A stretch of DNA of 64,000 nt from Rallus limicola (lineage: Eukaryota > Chordata > Aves > Gruiformes > Rallidae). Positions 49,046 to 61,655 of the stretch are shown here, piece by piece. The notes beneath the pieces were generated by a model. It did not search any database and was not told the DNA's origin. It saw only the letters and a list, made by a program, of their open reading frames with translations. The translations under genes and the position numbers were made by a program. Where the stretch lies: assembly GCA_022605955.1 (NCBI GenBank), contig JAKCOZ010000003.1, positions 41,070,761 through 41,134,760 on the forward strand. The letters are read 5' to 3'. The first letter of the stretch is position 1. Each line of letters begins with the position of its first letter.

Positions 49046-49543
49046 TCTTCCTTCCTTCCCTCCTTCCTTCCTTCCTTCCTTCCTTCCTTCCTTCCTTCCT
49101 TCCTTCCTTCCTTCCTTCCTTCCTTCCTTCCTTCCTTCCTTCCTTCCTTCCTTCCTTCCTTCCTTCCTTCCTTCCTTCCTTCCTTCCTTCCTTCCTTCCT
49201 TCCTTCCTTCCTTCCTTCCTTCCTTCCTTCCTTCCTTCCTTCCTTCCTTCCTTCCTTCCTTCCTTCCTTCCTTCCTTCCTTCCTTCCTTCCTTCCTTCCT
49301 TCCTTCCTTCCTTCCTTCCTTCCTTCCTTCCTTCCTTCCTTCCTTCCTTCCTTCCTTCCTTCCTTCCTTCCTTCCTTCCTTCCTTCCTTCCTTCCTTCCT
49401 TCCTTCCTTCCTTCCTTCCTTCCTTCCTTCCTTCCTTCCTTCCCTCCCTCCTTTCTTCCTTCCTGCCTGCCTGCCTGCCTGCCTGCCTTCCAGCCTGCCT
49501 GCCTTCCAGCCTGCCTTTCATCCTGCCTCTGCCTGCCTGCCTT
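49046..49543 (+). repeat. (TTCC)n microsatellite with TGCC-rich tail
   Basis: A tetranucleotide array of about 500 bp. From about 49061 to 49444 the TTCC repeat is uninterrupted, roughly 96 units. It then changes through TCCC into TGCC-type units with interruptions (49465-49543). One strand is almost purely pyrimidine, so triplex (H-DNA) formation is plausible. All five large ORFs of about 200 codons here (Pro-Ser-Phe-Leu and Lys-Glu-Gly-Arg repeats) are translations of the array and are not genes. The true length may differ from the assembly. Confidence 0.97.
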
Positions 49544-51197
49544 CTGAATCTCCCAAACTTCCCCAAACACAGGTTATATAAAAAATTATGGTATATTGAA
49601 TATTCAGTTTCCCATTCAGAATTTTCAAGAATGTCCAAATAATCTCAAGTTTCTCACAAGGGGATGTCTGACCCCAGTGTCTTTATCTTATAAAATAGAA
49701 ACATTTTGTTCTCCTTCAGGTTTTGCTTCTGAGCATGGTATTGTGACTTGGGGTAGACCTGCACACATCTAGAACAATCAACATCCACATTCTTCAGTGG
49801 AGCTCATCAGGAAGTTGTTTGTGAAACCTCCTGTTTTGCATGAAAATGGCAAAACAAACTAATTAACTTGACAGCTTTAATTTCAAAATATCAAAGGGCT
49901 TTGCCCTGGTATCAAAGAACATACTGAATCTCCATCTCAGACTGCAGCAATCTTGCAGTGAGCTGTGCTCTGCAGACCAGGGTCTGTACTTGCAGTTTGT
50001 GGTTATGGAATTTGTCACCAGTCACAATTGCTTCTGATTTCCTGCTCAAATCTGAAGTGAACTCCTACCATGGACAATCTGGCATGCCCACCTCTTCCAT
50101 ACCTAGGTGTATTGTTCATATTATAAAGAAGATGTTGGGGAGAGGAGGAAGATGTTGGGCTAGGGAAGATCCAAGACATTCCTTGATTAACAGTTGTACT
50201 ATTAGAAGATGTTCTTTCAAAATGGTGTCTGGAGGAATTTGGCAAAGCTCATATAAATTAGAAGGAACGCCCTGATTATCAGGACACATCTCAAAGACAC
50301 TTTGCCATATATAAACACGTTTTTTGAGTTCTATATTACCATCTACATAGATATTTCCACCCAGTGTGCTGACCTAAGGATTATGTGGGTGTCTTTTGAT
50401 TTCCTGCAGTCTCTGTGACTGTGCTTATCTGTGAAAAGAGTTCATCTTCAGTCTCTGCAGTGCAGTCAACTTTTGCTCACAACCTTCTTGCATCCTGCCT
50501 GTTTGTGTCAACTTGTTAAGCTGTTGATGGGTCAAAACATCTTTCTTTCCTAAGAAGGTCCTAGTTCAACTGGAATACAAGCATCCACATTAGCAGGAAG
50601 AGACACAATTCAAAGCAATGTAGAAGTGCACTGATCTAGAAGCACATCATTTTGGCTGTCCCAAAAGGAGGGTCTGCCATATGCAATACTCACAGAGAGC
50701 TTTTCCCTCATCAGAAGATTGTCAGAGCTTCTTCCCGTCCTGGGAACATCACACAGAAAACAGATTTCAGTACTAAAAATGATTGTCAGTGTCCATGTTT
50801 GAGAGGACATGGGTTCAAGCCAGACCTTACCTTTTGATTTCATATTTGATGATAGCCAACTACAAAGCCTAAAAGTTCACAGCTACTGAAGACCCCGTTG
50901 TGACTGCCTGGTGCCTAGACCTGCTAGTGTCCTCAGACTTGAGCAAGGCTCATTCTTCATGTTCCATATCTAAACTATTTGTATGCAGAGTTGTCTAGCC
51001 TTGCACACAATTTTTTTTTCTGAATTCTCTCCCCCATCTCACCGGGCAAGGAGTGGTGGTGCTTATCTGCCTATAGGGGTTAAAACACTAGTCGACATTT
51101 TACAGTAAGTAAGAGTTCTTGACTTGGTCCCCTGTTCTGTTCTGCCATGCCAGCAATGGGGTTCAGAACCAGCTGAATCTGAAAGGAAGCTTGTTGG
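49544..51197. other. Non-coding stretch, nothing recognised
   Basis: No exon-like ORF and no named repeat. Confidence 0.45.
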
Positions 51198-52375
51198 TGT
51201 AGTTTGTATGGCTGGGTTCTGATGGAGAAGGTGAAGGGCTGAGGGGTTGGGTTCTGTAAGAGGCAGCTAGAAGCTCTCTGTAGACCAAATGTCAGCCGAC
51301 TCAAAGATGGAGTTGCTGCTGACCAAGGCCAAGACAATCAGTGATGGTCACAGCGCCTCTGGGAATCACATTTAAGAAGAAAAAATATGCTGGCAGATGA
51401 TTTTTGCCACAAGAGAAGGGAGTGAGAAGATGTGAAATACGGTAAAGACACCAAGGTCAGTGAAGAAGAGGATGGAGGGTGAGGGGATGAGGCACTCCAG
51501 GTGCCAGAGAGAGAGAGATTCCCCTAGAGAAGCTCGTGGAGAAGACCATGGTGAAGCAGCCTATCCCCCTGCAACTCATGGATGATGACAGGGAGCAGAG
51601 TTCCCATCTACAGCCTATGGAGGACCCCATGTGGGAGAGGGTGGAGACACCTGAAGGACACTGTGACCCTGTGTCAAGCTCCTGGTAGTGAAACCTGCAG
51701 CCTGTGGAGAGAGGGACCCACACTGGAGCAGGTTTGCTGGGAGACTTGTGACTCTCTGCGGGACCAGGCTGGACCAGTCTGGGCCTGAAGGTCAGCACCC
51801 AGTGGAAGGGAGCTGCGCTGAGGTGAGGAGCTGAAGCCCTGTGGGTAAGCACTCACACTGAGAAGTTCATGAAGAACTGTCTTCTGTGGGTGGGACCCCA
51901 TGGTGCAGCAGGGGAACAGTGTGAGAAATACCCCTGCCCCTGAATAAGAAGGAAAAAAACTCATGACTAACTGACCGATGAACCCCATTCCCCCATTCTC
52001 TGCCCCTCCCTGTCCCACAGTCTGGGGGAGGGGTGCGGGGGCAGAGAAAGAAGAAGGAGAGTGAAATCATGACTAAAGTGAAGCCTGCTAAGAAGGGACG
52101 GGTGGGGGGAAGGTGCTTTAAGATCTGGTTGTATTTCTTATTACCTGACTCTGGTTTCACTGGGTGGGTAGTGTAATAAATTTGATAATTTTCCTTCCTT
52201 TATTCTGTGTTGAGTCTGTTTTGCCTGTGATGCTGATTGTGGAATGTTCTCTCCCCATCCTTATCTCAACTCCTAAGCCTCTCAACATATACTTTCTCCC
52301 CTGTCCAGCTAAAAAGGGGAGTAATAGAGTGACTTTGGTGGGCATCTGGCCTCCAGCCAGGATCAAGCCACCACA
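51198..52375 (+). repeat. Long LTR, copy C
   Basis: A near-complete family member from TGTAGTTTGTATGG (51198) to 'caagccaccaca' (52375). It shares with copy B the 'gatggtcacagcgcctctgg' block (51343), the repeated 'ccatgg' units (51545-51640), the 'ggtgctttaagatctggttg' block (52110) and the AATAAA signal at 52175-52180. Plus- and minus-strand ORFs inside it (up to 131 codons) have no retroviral motif. No internal region or second LTR is attached, so it is probably a solo LTR. Confidence 0.8.
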
Positions 52376-54650
52376 CTTGCAATGAGTCAAACTCCATGTT
52401 TATTCCACAAGAAACAAGTTGTGAGGGGCAGGAGAGATCGTGACAAAATCCTGTGAACAGGCCAAGGAACAGGAAGCAGCACAAAATGGTCCTGAATCTT
52501 TAAAGTTATTAGTTGTTTGTAACCTTCTGTTGAGTGCACTTGGCCTTTGAGTGCAAAAGTTCCTTGCATTGCAGGAATGCAATTCCCATTAATACAGTTG
52601 GCATTCCAGCATGCTGTAAAGAGTACCAGCTGTGAGAATATATAAAAAAAGATTATTATCACAGTAGCTTGAAGGTGTCACGAATCAGATCCACTGATTA
52701 CCACTGGCTGGCAGAGCACTAATGAACATCAACATTAGGAGAATACCTAAGTGTTCTAACTGGAACAGCAGGAGGTGAAGAAATGGCTGTGGTGGAAGAG
52801 GAGTGAAAGAATGTGGGAGGGGAATAAATTGTCTGGTTCAAAAATGTGAATGGTAAACCTTTAGCCACTTGATCCATCTCAAATCACTCCCTGGCTTTGT
52901 GAAAGCAGCTCTTGCTTTGCTTTGAGGAGCACTTCTGAACTTACTGCCTTGTATCATACAGTTGAATCATACACCTGTATCATACAACTGAAATATAACA
53001 GAGGATCAGCTCATTTTTTCTGGAGATCTTGGGCATAATTAATATTCAAACTCTCAGTTCACTGTGACTGTGCTGGCAGACTGTGACATAAGCCACATAA
53101 AGCAAATTCTTTGTGGGTTTTTTTTTGTCCATGAATGAAGATGTTTTCACCCTGATTCTTCAGCTAATTTTTCACAGGATATGACTTTTTTGCAGGGGAT
53201 GTTTTGAAAAACTCAGGGATAGTAAAATAAGATGGTTAGCATAGGAACATTTCTTGGTGACAGATATTGATTGGTCAACCCTTGGAAATAATTCTTGAAA
53301 CTTCTCAAATAATTCAAATTTTATTTACAGAGAATGGGCTGAAAATACAAGGATTTTTTTTCCCCTTTTCTTACAGGAAAATGTACAGAAATTCCCTTCC
53401 TGAAGTACAGAAGTGAATGTATCTTTAACCATGACAATGCAAAAACATCATCATGCCACAAAGAGTGGAAAACATTTTCCTGATGCCGGTCTAATTACTT
53501 TCTGAATTTGAAATTTACTGTGACTAGGATGCGTAAAATCTAGAACTAGATTCAAGCAGGTTTATTTTACAAAGTTATTTTGTTAACGCTGATTTTCTTT
53601 TTTCCTGCAAAACACTGGTTCTTTGAATACTTCATGTCTTCAAGGAAAATGCACTCATTCTGTCAGAAATACATTACTAATTGTTTCACCTTACCTACAA
53701 AGGCCACAGATAACTACAAATTACAAAGCACTAATGTGAAACTGTGACTTTTTTTTTTTCATGTTACTATTTATAAAAATATGTGGAGGCAACAAAGTCA
53801 ATTCAGAATGACATTTTAAAACTGTAATTTTCAAAGCTACATAAGAAATGCTGATACTTTTTTCTGATTACTTGGCCTGAAAAATGTGTTAAGCTTCATT
53901 CAAAATCTCAGAGGTGACATTCAGAGAAAAGGTGTGAAACAAGGTGAAAATGAAGCTGTAAGATAGAGGTGGATTGTCACTCTTTCTCCACATCTGTAAG
54001 CAGGAAGCAGAGTGATTGTCATATGAAAGTGTGGGAGGACAAATACAGATTTCTTCTGGTTATGGAAATAACACAGAATAAGGAAATGCAAGGCAAGAAA
54101 AATATTTTGCACAAAGTAGCAGCTAGACTATTTTTTTTTTAACATGCAGTCTATGGAGGACAATTTAACAGGTATACAACAGGCAGCAGTCTCCACTTTT
54201 TAGAAGACAAGTGACTAAGAGTGGGAAAGTTTTTCACAGCTGCTGAACAAACCACTCAATACTGGCTACTGAAGTCCTTCCAAAACTCATCTTGGATCAT
54301 TTTTCAATTTCTGGCTGCAAAATCCTGCGAGAGAAGCAGGATAGATAAGCCAAGAGTGGCAACTTTGTCAATCAGTGAACAAAGAAAGGATCTTCTAAAC
54401 TTGATCTTGTCTGTCTCAGTTGCAAAGCACAGAACATGGATTCAGCTCTCTTTTTTTCCAAGCATAGGGTTTATATGTAGCTGGATGCAGGTTATAAACT
54501 TAAGATAGTGCAGATGATGTTCACCATCATTTTTCTAAAACAAAAAATAATTACTTTTATTATGCAAAATAACCTGTCTGATGGCTTTAAGTCACTTCTA
54601 GTTCTTTTTTTACCTTTAACGTTTGCCTTTATTATAGTTCAGGTGGAGGA
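52376..54650. other. AT-rich non-coding stretch, nothing recognised
   Basis: No exon-like ORF and no LINE or LTR landmark. Several homopolymer T runs occur (53122-53130, 53751-53760, 54131-54140). Confidence 0.5.
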
Positions 54651-54960
54651 TTAATGCAGTGCACACTGCAGAAATCCATATAAACCCTCAACCCTCTCCT
54701 GGGAGAATGCAGTCCCTGCTGTGCTTCGGCAGCCTGCTTGCTCTTAGTAGCCCCATTCAAATGATTGATTGAAAATGAGTCATTCTAAAAATACATTGTT
54801 TTTTAAATCTTCTTGCAAATTCAAGATGATTTAATAATGCAAATAAATCACTGTGACAAATTTAATTAAAACGGAAAAAAAAAAAAGATTAAACTAATGT
54901 CTTTCCTAAATGACATGAAGTGACTTTCAGCCATTATACAATTAAATGATGTCAGCTTTT
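54640..54960. promoter_or_regulatory. Candidate homeodomain/POU-type regulatory element
   Basis: Within AT-rich, repeat-free DNA lies a dense set of sites: a TGATTGATT Pbx/Hox-like motif (54762-54770), an octamer ATGCAAAT identical to the POU consensus (54837-54844), and TTTAATTAAA homeodomain core (about 54859-54868). Such clusters are common in conserved developmental enhancers, but AT-rich DNA also produces them by chance. I cannot see conservation from one sequence, so this is only a candidate. Confidence 0.2.
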
Positions 54961-57900
54961 GCTAACCATTTTCTTCAGAAGAATTACAATTAGAAAAAAG
55001 GCCTCTCCAAAGATAGATCAGCACCTGCAGAAAATATTCTTGTCTGTGCTGAAACAAAACCCTTTTAACTCCAAGTTAAGTCTTTCGTTTTCAAAGTACC
55101 AGAGGATTGATCCTGCCTCTTTGTGTGACTGCCACTGCAAAAACACATTCAGATTTCTAAGAGGTAAATGCCCGAGTCTGAATTATTTTTCATGTGCTTA
55201 GAGTGTAGTGATTCATTGTTTCCTCAGAAAGCTGTCTCATAGGTGAGATTAATTTGGGTATGATGCTTGGCAGTATGTTGTATTGATTTGCTTTATAAGA
55301 GTTTCCTCATCTTCCTTCTGTTTTGGGATAAGAACTGAGCACAGGTACTATTTGAGACAGAACTGACTTAGTCTCCACTACTTAGCCCAGCATGATCCCA
55401 AAGCAACACTGAAGACCTAGCAAATTAGGACTGGAGGAAAGGAAGAAGAGCAAATGGCAGAAACTGCAATTTCAGTAAGCCATCAGGCTTTATCCCATGA
55501 CAAAGCAGTGCTGAAACGGGATTTAGAAAGAGCACATAGTGGACCTTTGGACATCAGGGTGAGAGCTGTTGAGGCAGAAGATGGGATGCCCAGTTGTCTG
55601 CTGGAAGTGCTGGAACTGACAACTCAGAGCAGTGCAGCCAAGATAAGAATGTAAGATTGGTATCACATGAATCTTCACCGAATTTTCTTGCAGAAAGAAA
55701 ATTTAAAAAAACAAAATTGTAATTCTTTAATTGATTAGATGTTTACAAGAAGCACTTACCAGCAGCTGACTGTAATAGCATTCTTAACCTCTGTAAACTT
55801 GTTCATATTTTTAGTTCAGTTAATGCTTGGAGAGGGACATGGAAAAACACTCTGCTAATGAACTCCTTCATGGACTCTGTTAATACCACAGGTCAAGTTT
55901 AGAAAAGCTGTAGAAGTAAACTAATCCAAGGATTATAAGTTTTGGTGATGGTTTCAGTTTAATATAATTTTGTCTTAGTACCATATGCATAACTTTGTAA
56001 ATTATATCACACCCCTGAAATTAATATTTAACACAAAAATTGAATAGAAATGGATCAATAAGAGGAAAACTTCAGTAAGTTACTATCTGCACTATTAGAA
56101 ATCCAACAGCTCTTCTATTTATGTTTTCCCACCCTGTACCCCACAGCCTGTTAAGTCATGATCCTGTCTTTGCTCTGCTGCACTTCAGCTGTGTAGCTCT
56201 TCCTTTACTCTATAATTGTCAGCAAATTAAAATAGCACTGTGATTTTGCAATATTCACTGCAGTGTAATGCACAATAACCATGTCATTAAAACAATATAG
56301 CCTAAATTTTAACAGTTAAGTTTTTTATTGACTGCAAATCTCTATTTTTGAAATATTTTTAGTGTTAATGATTAAAGAGCCTGTCTTCCAGTGGGTAAAA
56401 TGAAGATGAGAGAACAACATTTCTCTAAATCTGTAAGAATTCCCTTGAACATTTTGCTCTCTCTGAAAGTTTGAAACCCTCATTTATTTTTCATTTGTAA
56501 TTAAGGCAACTTTCATATTTAAGACTGAAATCTATAAACAGCTTTTTTCTGATAGTTCCTGCAGACAGAAAACTTCTTGGATTCTCAGATGGTTGTTTTT
56601 TTCTTGCAAGAGGAATCTTATGGCTATCCATGCCATAGGATTTAAAAACCCAGTTTCTATGAATTTGAATTTTTAAATCAAGTTCAGATGTCTCTTGGCC
56701 ATTTGATTCTTCAATACATCTAGATCACAATTTATATTCTGCACATCTTATTGTCTCAGGCATCTGAAGCCACACGAGCACCCAGCACTTGAACAAAATG
56801 TTTATGTGAAATTTCTAGCTTGCAGATGGAAGGTAACAAAAAAGAGGAGGCAGAGAAAAGACATCTTAAATCATATCCTGGTGGCATAACTCCTAGTCCC
56901 CTTGTTTCTCTCCAGGCCAGTGGCACTCCAGCATTTTTCCTCCAAGATCCAGTTCACCACTACTGGAACAAGCAAGCTCTTCCCTGGGGCATGAAGAAGA
57001 GAGTATTGTTCCTCTTTCACTCCTGTGCTCATTCAGTTTGTCTTGGTGTCAGCCATACAGTATTTGAGAGCTGTATGGGACAACAAATGTGGAATCTTAT
57101 TCTATTTATACCTTTTTCCAGCCGAATCTCAAATCCAAGAAAATATTAATGGAAAAATAAGCAGTCATCTCACACTTGCTACTGTGAAAGGAGACTTTTT
57201 GTAAGCCACGAGCATGGTGCTTTTGATGTAACTTGATGGAAGTTTTGTGGTCTAGTATAGTGTGTCAGGCATGTGCATGTGTGTATCTGGGTGTGTTGAA
57301 GTAGCCACACATCCTATGGCAGCCTTTTCTTCAAAGAACTCCATATGCCTTGTGGACTTACAAGGAAATTTTAATAGGTCAAATTCACTTCTAGCCATCT
57401 TTGACAACTGCTGTCATCTGCAACTTTCTACTAGCTCTCCAGCATTCAGGCAGTCTTGTCCTCAGTCAGGGAGGGAAGTTTTGAAGGCTGTGTTTATCGC
57501 TGTGGGATTAGTTTCTCCACTGCTCCCATCAGCTGTAATTGTTAGTTTCATGCAGTCATTTGACAGTGAAAAAAACATGCTTGCCTACAGGTTTTCATCT
57601 ACAAAGGTGTGATTATGATTAACATCAGACCTGTTTTTTTGGACTGTGCTGCTTTTTTTTTTCCCCCCTTGAACAGCTAAAGTTTTGGCCAGCCTCAGGA
57701 TATATATTTTTTTAAGGTCCTGATGAACTGTAATGACACACTTCAAAATAAGACTCTTTTCTGTGGTAGTTGCTATTAAAATATCAGTGCTTGGTAGTGG
57801 CCATCACATTTGTGAGTTATTTTAAAGTGCAGCAGACACAGTTCGCTTATTGTGTATTACTCACCACTCTTACCGTAAACAAACATTAACTTTTTACTGT

Positions 57901-58640
57901 GGAGTTTGTATGTGGGAGAGATCTGAGGCAGAGTTTAAAAAAATGGCTATTAGTTCAACTTCTTACAGTTTTACATGTAATGCTATTAGAAAGCAAACTG
58001 TGCTTCTAGTTAAGCCTGAATTTAAGAGAAAGTTGGTGAGTCACTGCCAATTAGATTGATTGATAGATCCAGCCTTTGAGGAGATGGCAGGAGAAGCATT
58101 GCTAACTGCGGCTTGAGTTTGTCGCTTCTTAGTTTTAGAGGATGTGTTCACAGAAAATGTGCAGGACTGTAAGGATAGATATAACCTTGTTCAGCTGAGT
58201 GTCCTCATCATCTGCTCTATCCCATCTCATAAGCCCTTGGAAGCCATCTGCTAGTCCAAATGAGGAGGTTTGGTTTCTCTGCTTCCTAAGGCTCTTTGTG
58301 ACAGTAAGGGCCTAGGATGCATCTGGTAATTCACAGAGAAACTTAACAGTGCATTCACTTCCTCCAAATACAGGGAAGATTAGAGCATGGACCTATGGAG
58401 GGAATTCCTACTGTCTCGAGTCGTTTCAATAGTGTACTATAACCATCCATTTTCTGCTTTAACCTTTGACACATCCTGCTGCACATTGACATGACACAGT
58501 TGGAACATGTTCACTAATAACTTGTTCTTGGAAGGCAATTTGTCTTCATCAGTCAACCTGCAAAAGCTGTTAGTCTCCCATTGGTTCCTGGTTCCCTTTT
58601 CTTGTGACACTCCCACTAGGACATTTTGCCCCATGAACCT
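54961..58640. other. Non-coding stretch, nothing recognised
   Basis: AT-rich, with short ORFs only. The 66-codon frame at 55454-55654 has protein-like composition but no recognisable domain. No LINE or LTR landmark is seen. Confidence 0.45.
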
Positions 58641-58894
58641 CCTGCCATAGGATTACAGGTGTTCAGCCACAGGCCTTAGTTGCATTACAGCTTCCCTTTG
58701 AAACAAAGGTATGCGACCATCACATAACACCTGTGGTCCTGAAGGAATGGATTTCCCCATACCATTAATGGGGAACACCTGTCTCAAAGGAGAAAAAGGG
58801 ATCCTGGGACAAGACTTATCGGCGGTCATAGCAAGAGCTTTAAAAGAGATTCAAAGGGGAAAGGTGGTGCAACTATACTCACTAGAGATAGCGA

Positions 58895-59110
58895 GTGACT
58901 AACCCTAAACCTGTCACTGAAGTTCTGATGTTCGTGGGACAGTCTGCTAGTGGGATTCGTCAGACTGCTATCTCAGTGGAGGTTGAGGATAGAGGTTCAT
59001 ACAGTGGCAAAGAAGTTACTAATGAGTTAGTAACCATACAAGCTCCAAAAAATTTCCAGGTAGGACTTAAGCCTTCTCCTTGCAAAAAGGTACCAGGGCC
59101 ATTAGCCTAA
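58895..59110 (+). pseudogene. CR1 ORF1, C-terminal remnant
   Basis: An open frame of about 71 codons ends in TAA directly before the ORF2 ATG, as expected for the end of CR1 ORF1. ORF1 encodes an RNA-binding/chaperone-like protein in CR1 elements. The N-terminal part is missing or unrecognisable. A second frame at 58711-58902 overlaps its start and may be part of the same decayed region. Confidence 0.5.
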
Positions 59111-61310
59111 ATGAAGTGCATCTATACTAATGCACATAGCATGGACAATAAAAAGGAGGAACTGGAAGCTGTTGTGCGGGGGGGGGGGGCGGGGAGAACT
59201 ACAATACAGTTGTCATCACAGAAACATGGTGGAATAGATGGGTATAAGCTCTTCAGAAGGGACAGGCAAGAAAGGAGAGTTGGTGGTGTCACCTGATATG
59301 TTAGGGAATGCACTGACTGTATAGAGCTTGACCATAGTGACAAAAGGGCCGAGATTTATGGATCAGAATCAAGGGGAAGCCCAATAAGAGAGATATAATG
59401 GTGGGAGTTTGTTATAGGCCTCCCAACCAGGATAAGGAAATAAACGATATATTCTGTGAGTACCTGCGTGAAGTCTCATGTTCAGTTCCCCTTGTAATTC
59501 TGGGGGACTTCAACTATGCAGATGTCTGCTGGAAATACAACACAGCAGAGAACAGTTCTGGAAGTTTCTGGAGTGTATGGAAGACACCTTGCTGACACAG
59601 CTTGAGAAGGAATCAACAAGGGGTGGTGCCCTGCTGGACCTGCTGTCTGTGAACAGAGAGGGTCTTGTGGGAAAAGTGACAGTTGGAGGCTGTCTCAGGC
59701 ACAGCAGTCATGAAATAATAGACTTTTCAATTCTTGGAGAAGTAAGGAGGTTGGTTAGTAGAACTGCCACCTTGGACTTATGGGGAGGTTATGGTCTTTG
59801 GAAGAAGGGGCAGGCAACTCAGGAGGGCTACAAGGTTGCCATGAAGCTGTGAAGGGAAAAAACTAGAAAGGCCAAAGCCCAGCTAGACCTTCATCTGATT
59901 AGTGCTGTTAAAGATAATAAATAATGTTCCTATAGTTATATTAGCAGCAAAAGGAGGATCAAGGAGAATATCCATCCTTTATTGGATGCAAGGAGGTACT
60001 GAATGCCTTCTTTGTCTCAGTCTTTAGTAAGAAAACCAGTAGTACTCTGGGTACACAACTCTCTGAGCAAGAAGACAGGGATGGGAAGCACAACAAAGCC
60101 CCTATAGTCCATGAGGAGTTGGTTAGTGATCTGCTACAAAACCTATATATACACAAGTCTGTGCAGCCATATGGGATCCACCCAAGGGTGCTGAGGGAGC
60201 TGGTGGAAGTGCTTGCCAAACTTTCTATCATCTATCAGCAGTCCTGGCTAACTGGGGACGTCCCACTTGACTGGAGGCTCATGAATGTGATGCCCATCTA
60301 CAAGAAGGAGAGGAAGGAGGACCTGGGGAACTACAGACCTGTCAGACTTCAGTGCCAGGGAAGGTTATGGAGCACATCATCCATACACCATCAGGACAAC
60401 CAGGTGATCAGCACATGCAGGACAACCAGATGGTCAGGCCTGGTCAGCATGGGTTCAGGAAGGGCAGGTCCTGCTTAACTAAACTGATCTCCTTCTATGA
60501 TCAGGTGACCCATCTAGTGGATGAGAGAAAGGCTATGGACATGGCTTACTTGGACGTCAGTAAGGCCTTTGACACTGTTTCACACAGAATTCTCCTGGAG
60601 AAGCTGGTGGCTCATGGCTTGGATGGGAATACACTTCATTGGGTGAAACACTGGCTGGAGAGATGGGCACAAAGGGTTGTGGTAAATGGAGCTAAATCCA
60701 GCTGGAGGCCAGTCACCAGTGGTGTTCCCCAGGGCTCAGAACTGGGGACAGTTCTGTTTAATGTCTTTATCAATGACATGGATGAGGGAGTTGAGTGGCA
60801 GGACTGTTGATCTGCCAGAGGCTGGCAGGCTCTACAGAGAGACCTGGACAGGCTGGATCAATGGGCCGAGGCCAATTGCATGAGGTTCAACAAGGCCAAG
60901 TGCCATGTCCTGGACTTGGGTCACAACAACCCCATGCAAAGCTACAGGCTTGGAGAACAGTGGCTCAAGAGCTATCTGGAGGGGACCTAGGCGTGTTGAT
61001 CAATGACTGTCTGAATATAAGCCAGCAGTGTTCCCAGGTAGTCAAGAAGGCCAGTGACATTCTGGCCTGGATCAGGAACAGTGTGGCCAGCAGGAGTAGG
61101 GAAGTGATTCTTCCCCTGTACTCAGCTCTGGTGAGGCCTCACCTGGAGTGCTGTGTTCAGTTTTGGGCCCCTCACTACAGGAAGGACATCAAGATGTTTG
61201 AGCACATCCAGAGTAGGACTACAAAGCTGGTGAAGCGTTTAGAAGACAAATATTATGAGGAATGGCTGAGGGAGCTGGGTTTATTTAGTTTGGAGAAAAG
61301 GGGACTGTGA
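59111..61310 (+). pseudogene. CR1 ORF2 (endonuclease and reverse transcriptase), broken
   Basis: ORF2 starts MKCIYTNAHS (59111). The endonuclease includes the GYKLFRRDRQ segment (about 59238-59267), a CYRPPNQD segment (59410) and an ILGDFN active-site segment (about 59500). It is split by a G run near 59179-59189, a stop at 59294-59296 and further frameshifts. The RT keeps an [14 protein letters not shown] block (60544-60585) and a GVPQGS motif (60721). The frame ends just after DEGVEWQDC, and the FADD catalytic box found in the copy at 4.9 kb is deleted. C-terminal ORF2 sequence continues to about 61310 in another frame. Confidence 0.88.
59178..59194 (+). repeat. G-run insertion inside CR1 ORF2
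   Basis: An 11-G run followed by CGGGG interrupts the endonuclease coding region shortly after its start, with a run of glycine codons. It shifts the reading frame and looks like polymerase slippage. Its exact length is uncertain in any assembly. Confidence 0.7.
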
Positions 61311-61655
61311 GGAGACCTCATAGTTCTCTACAACTTTGGTTATAGTGAGGTGGGAGTTGATCTCTTCTGTCACTGGTAGCTAGTGACAGGACAAGAGGAA
61401 GCGGTCTGAAATTGTGTCAGGGGAAGTTTAGGTTGGATATTAAGAAAAATGTCATTACTGAAAGGGTGGTTAGATAATGGAACAGGCTGCCCAGGGAGGT
61501 GGTTGAGTCACTATCCCTGTAGGTGTTTAAAAGAAGAGTAGATGTACTTGGTGACATGATCTAGTGTTGGACATAGTATGGCCTTATAGATGGTTGGACT
61601 TGATGATCTTGAAGGTCTTTTCCAACTGTAACCACTTTATGATTCTATAAACACA

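Larger units (their letters stand above)
58895..61655 (+). mobile_element. CR1 LINE, longest copy in the window
   Basis: The tail end of ORF1 (58895-59110) is followed directly by ORF2, whose ATG at 59111 abuts the ORF1 stop (TAAATG). Endonuclease-like, reverse-transcriptase and 3' regions follow in order to the tail near 61640 ('gattctataaac'). The sequence upstream (58636-58894) may be further CR1 5' sequence, but I cannot confirm it. Many frameshifts and stops make the copy dead. The plus-strand orientation and block wording group it with the short copy at 21 kb. Confidence 0.9.

Noticed and set aside
48867..49642. Five ORFs of about 200-226 codons on both strands
   Set aside because: They are translations of the (TTCC)n array, giving pure Pro-Ser-Phe-Leu or Lys-Glu-Gly-Arg repeats in several frames at once. 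This is simple-sequence DNA, not a repeat protein gene.
55454..55654. 66-codon ORF with protein-like composition
   Set aside because: Too short, with no domain, no splice context and no neighbouring exon. It is consistent with chance.
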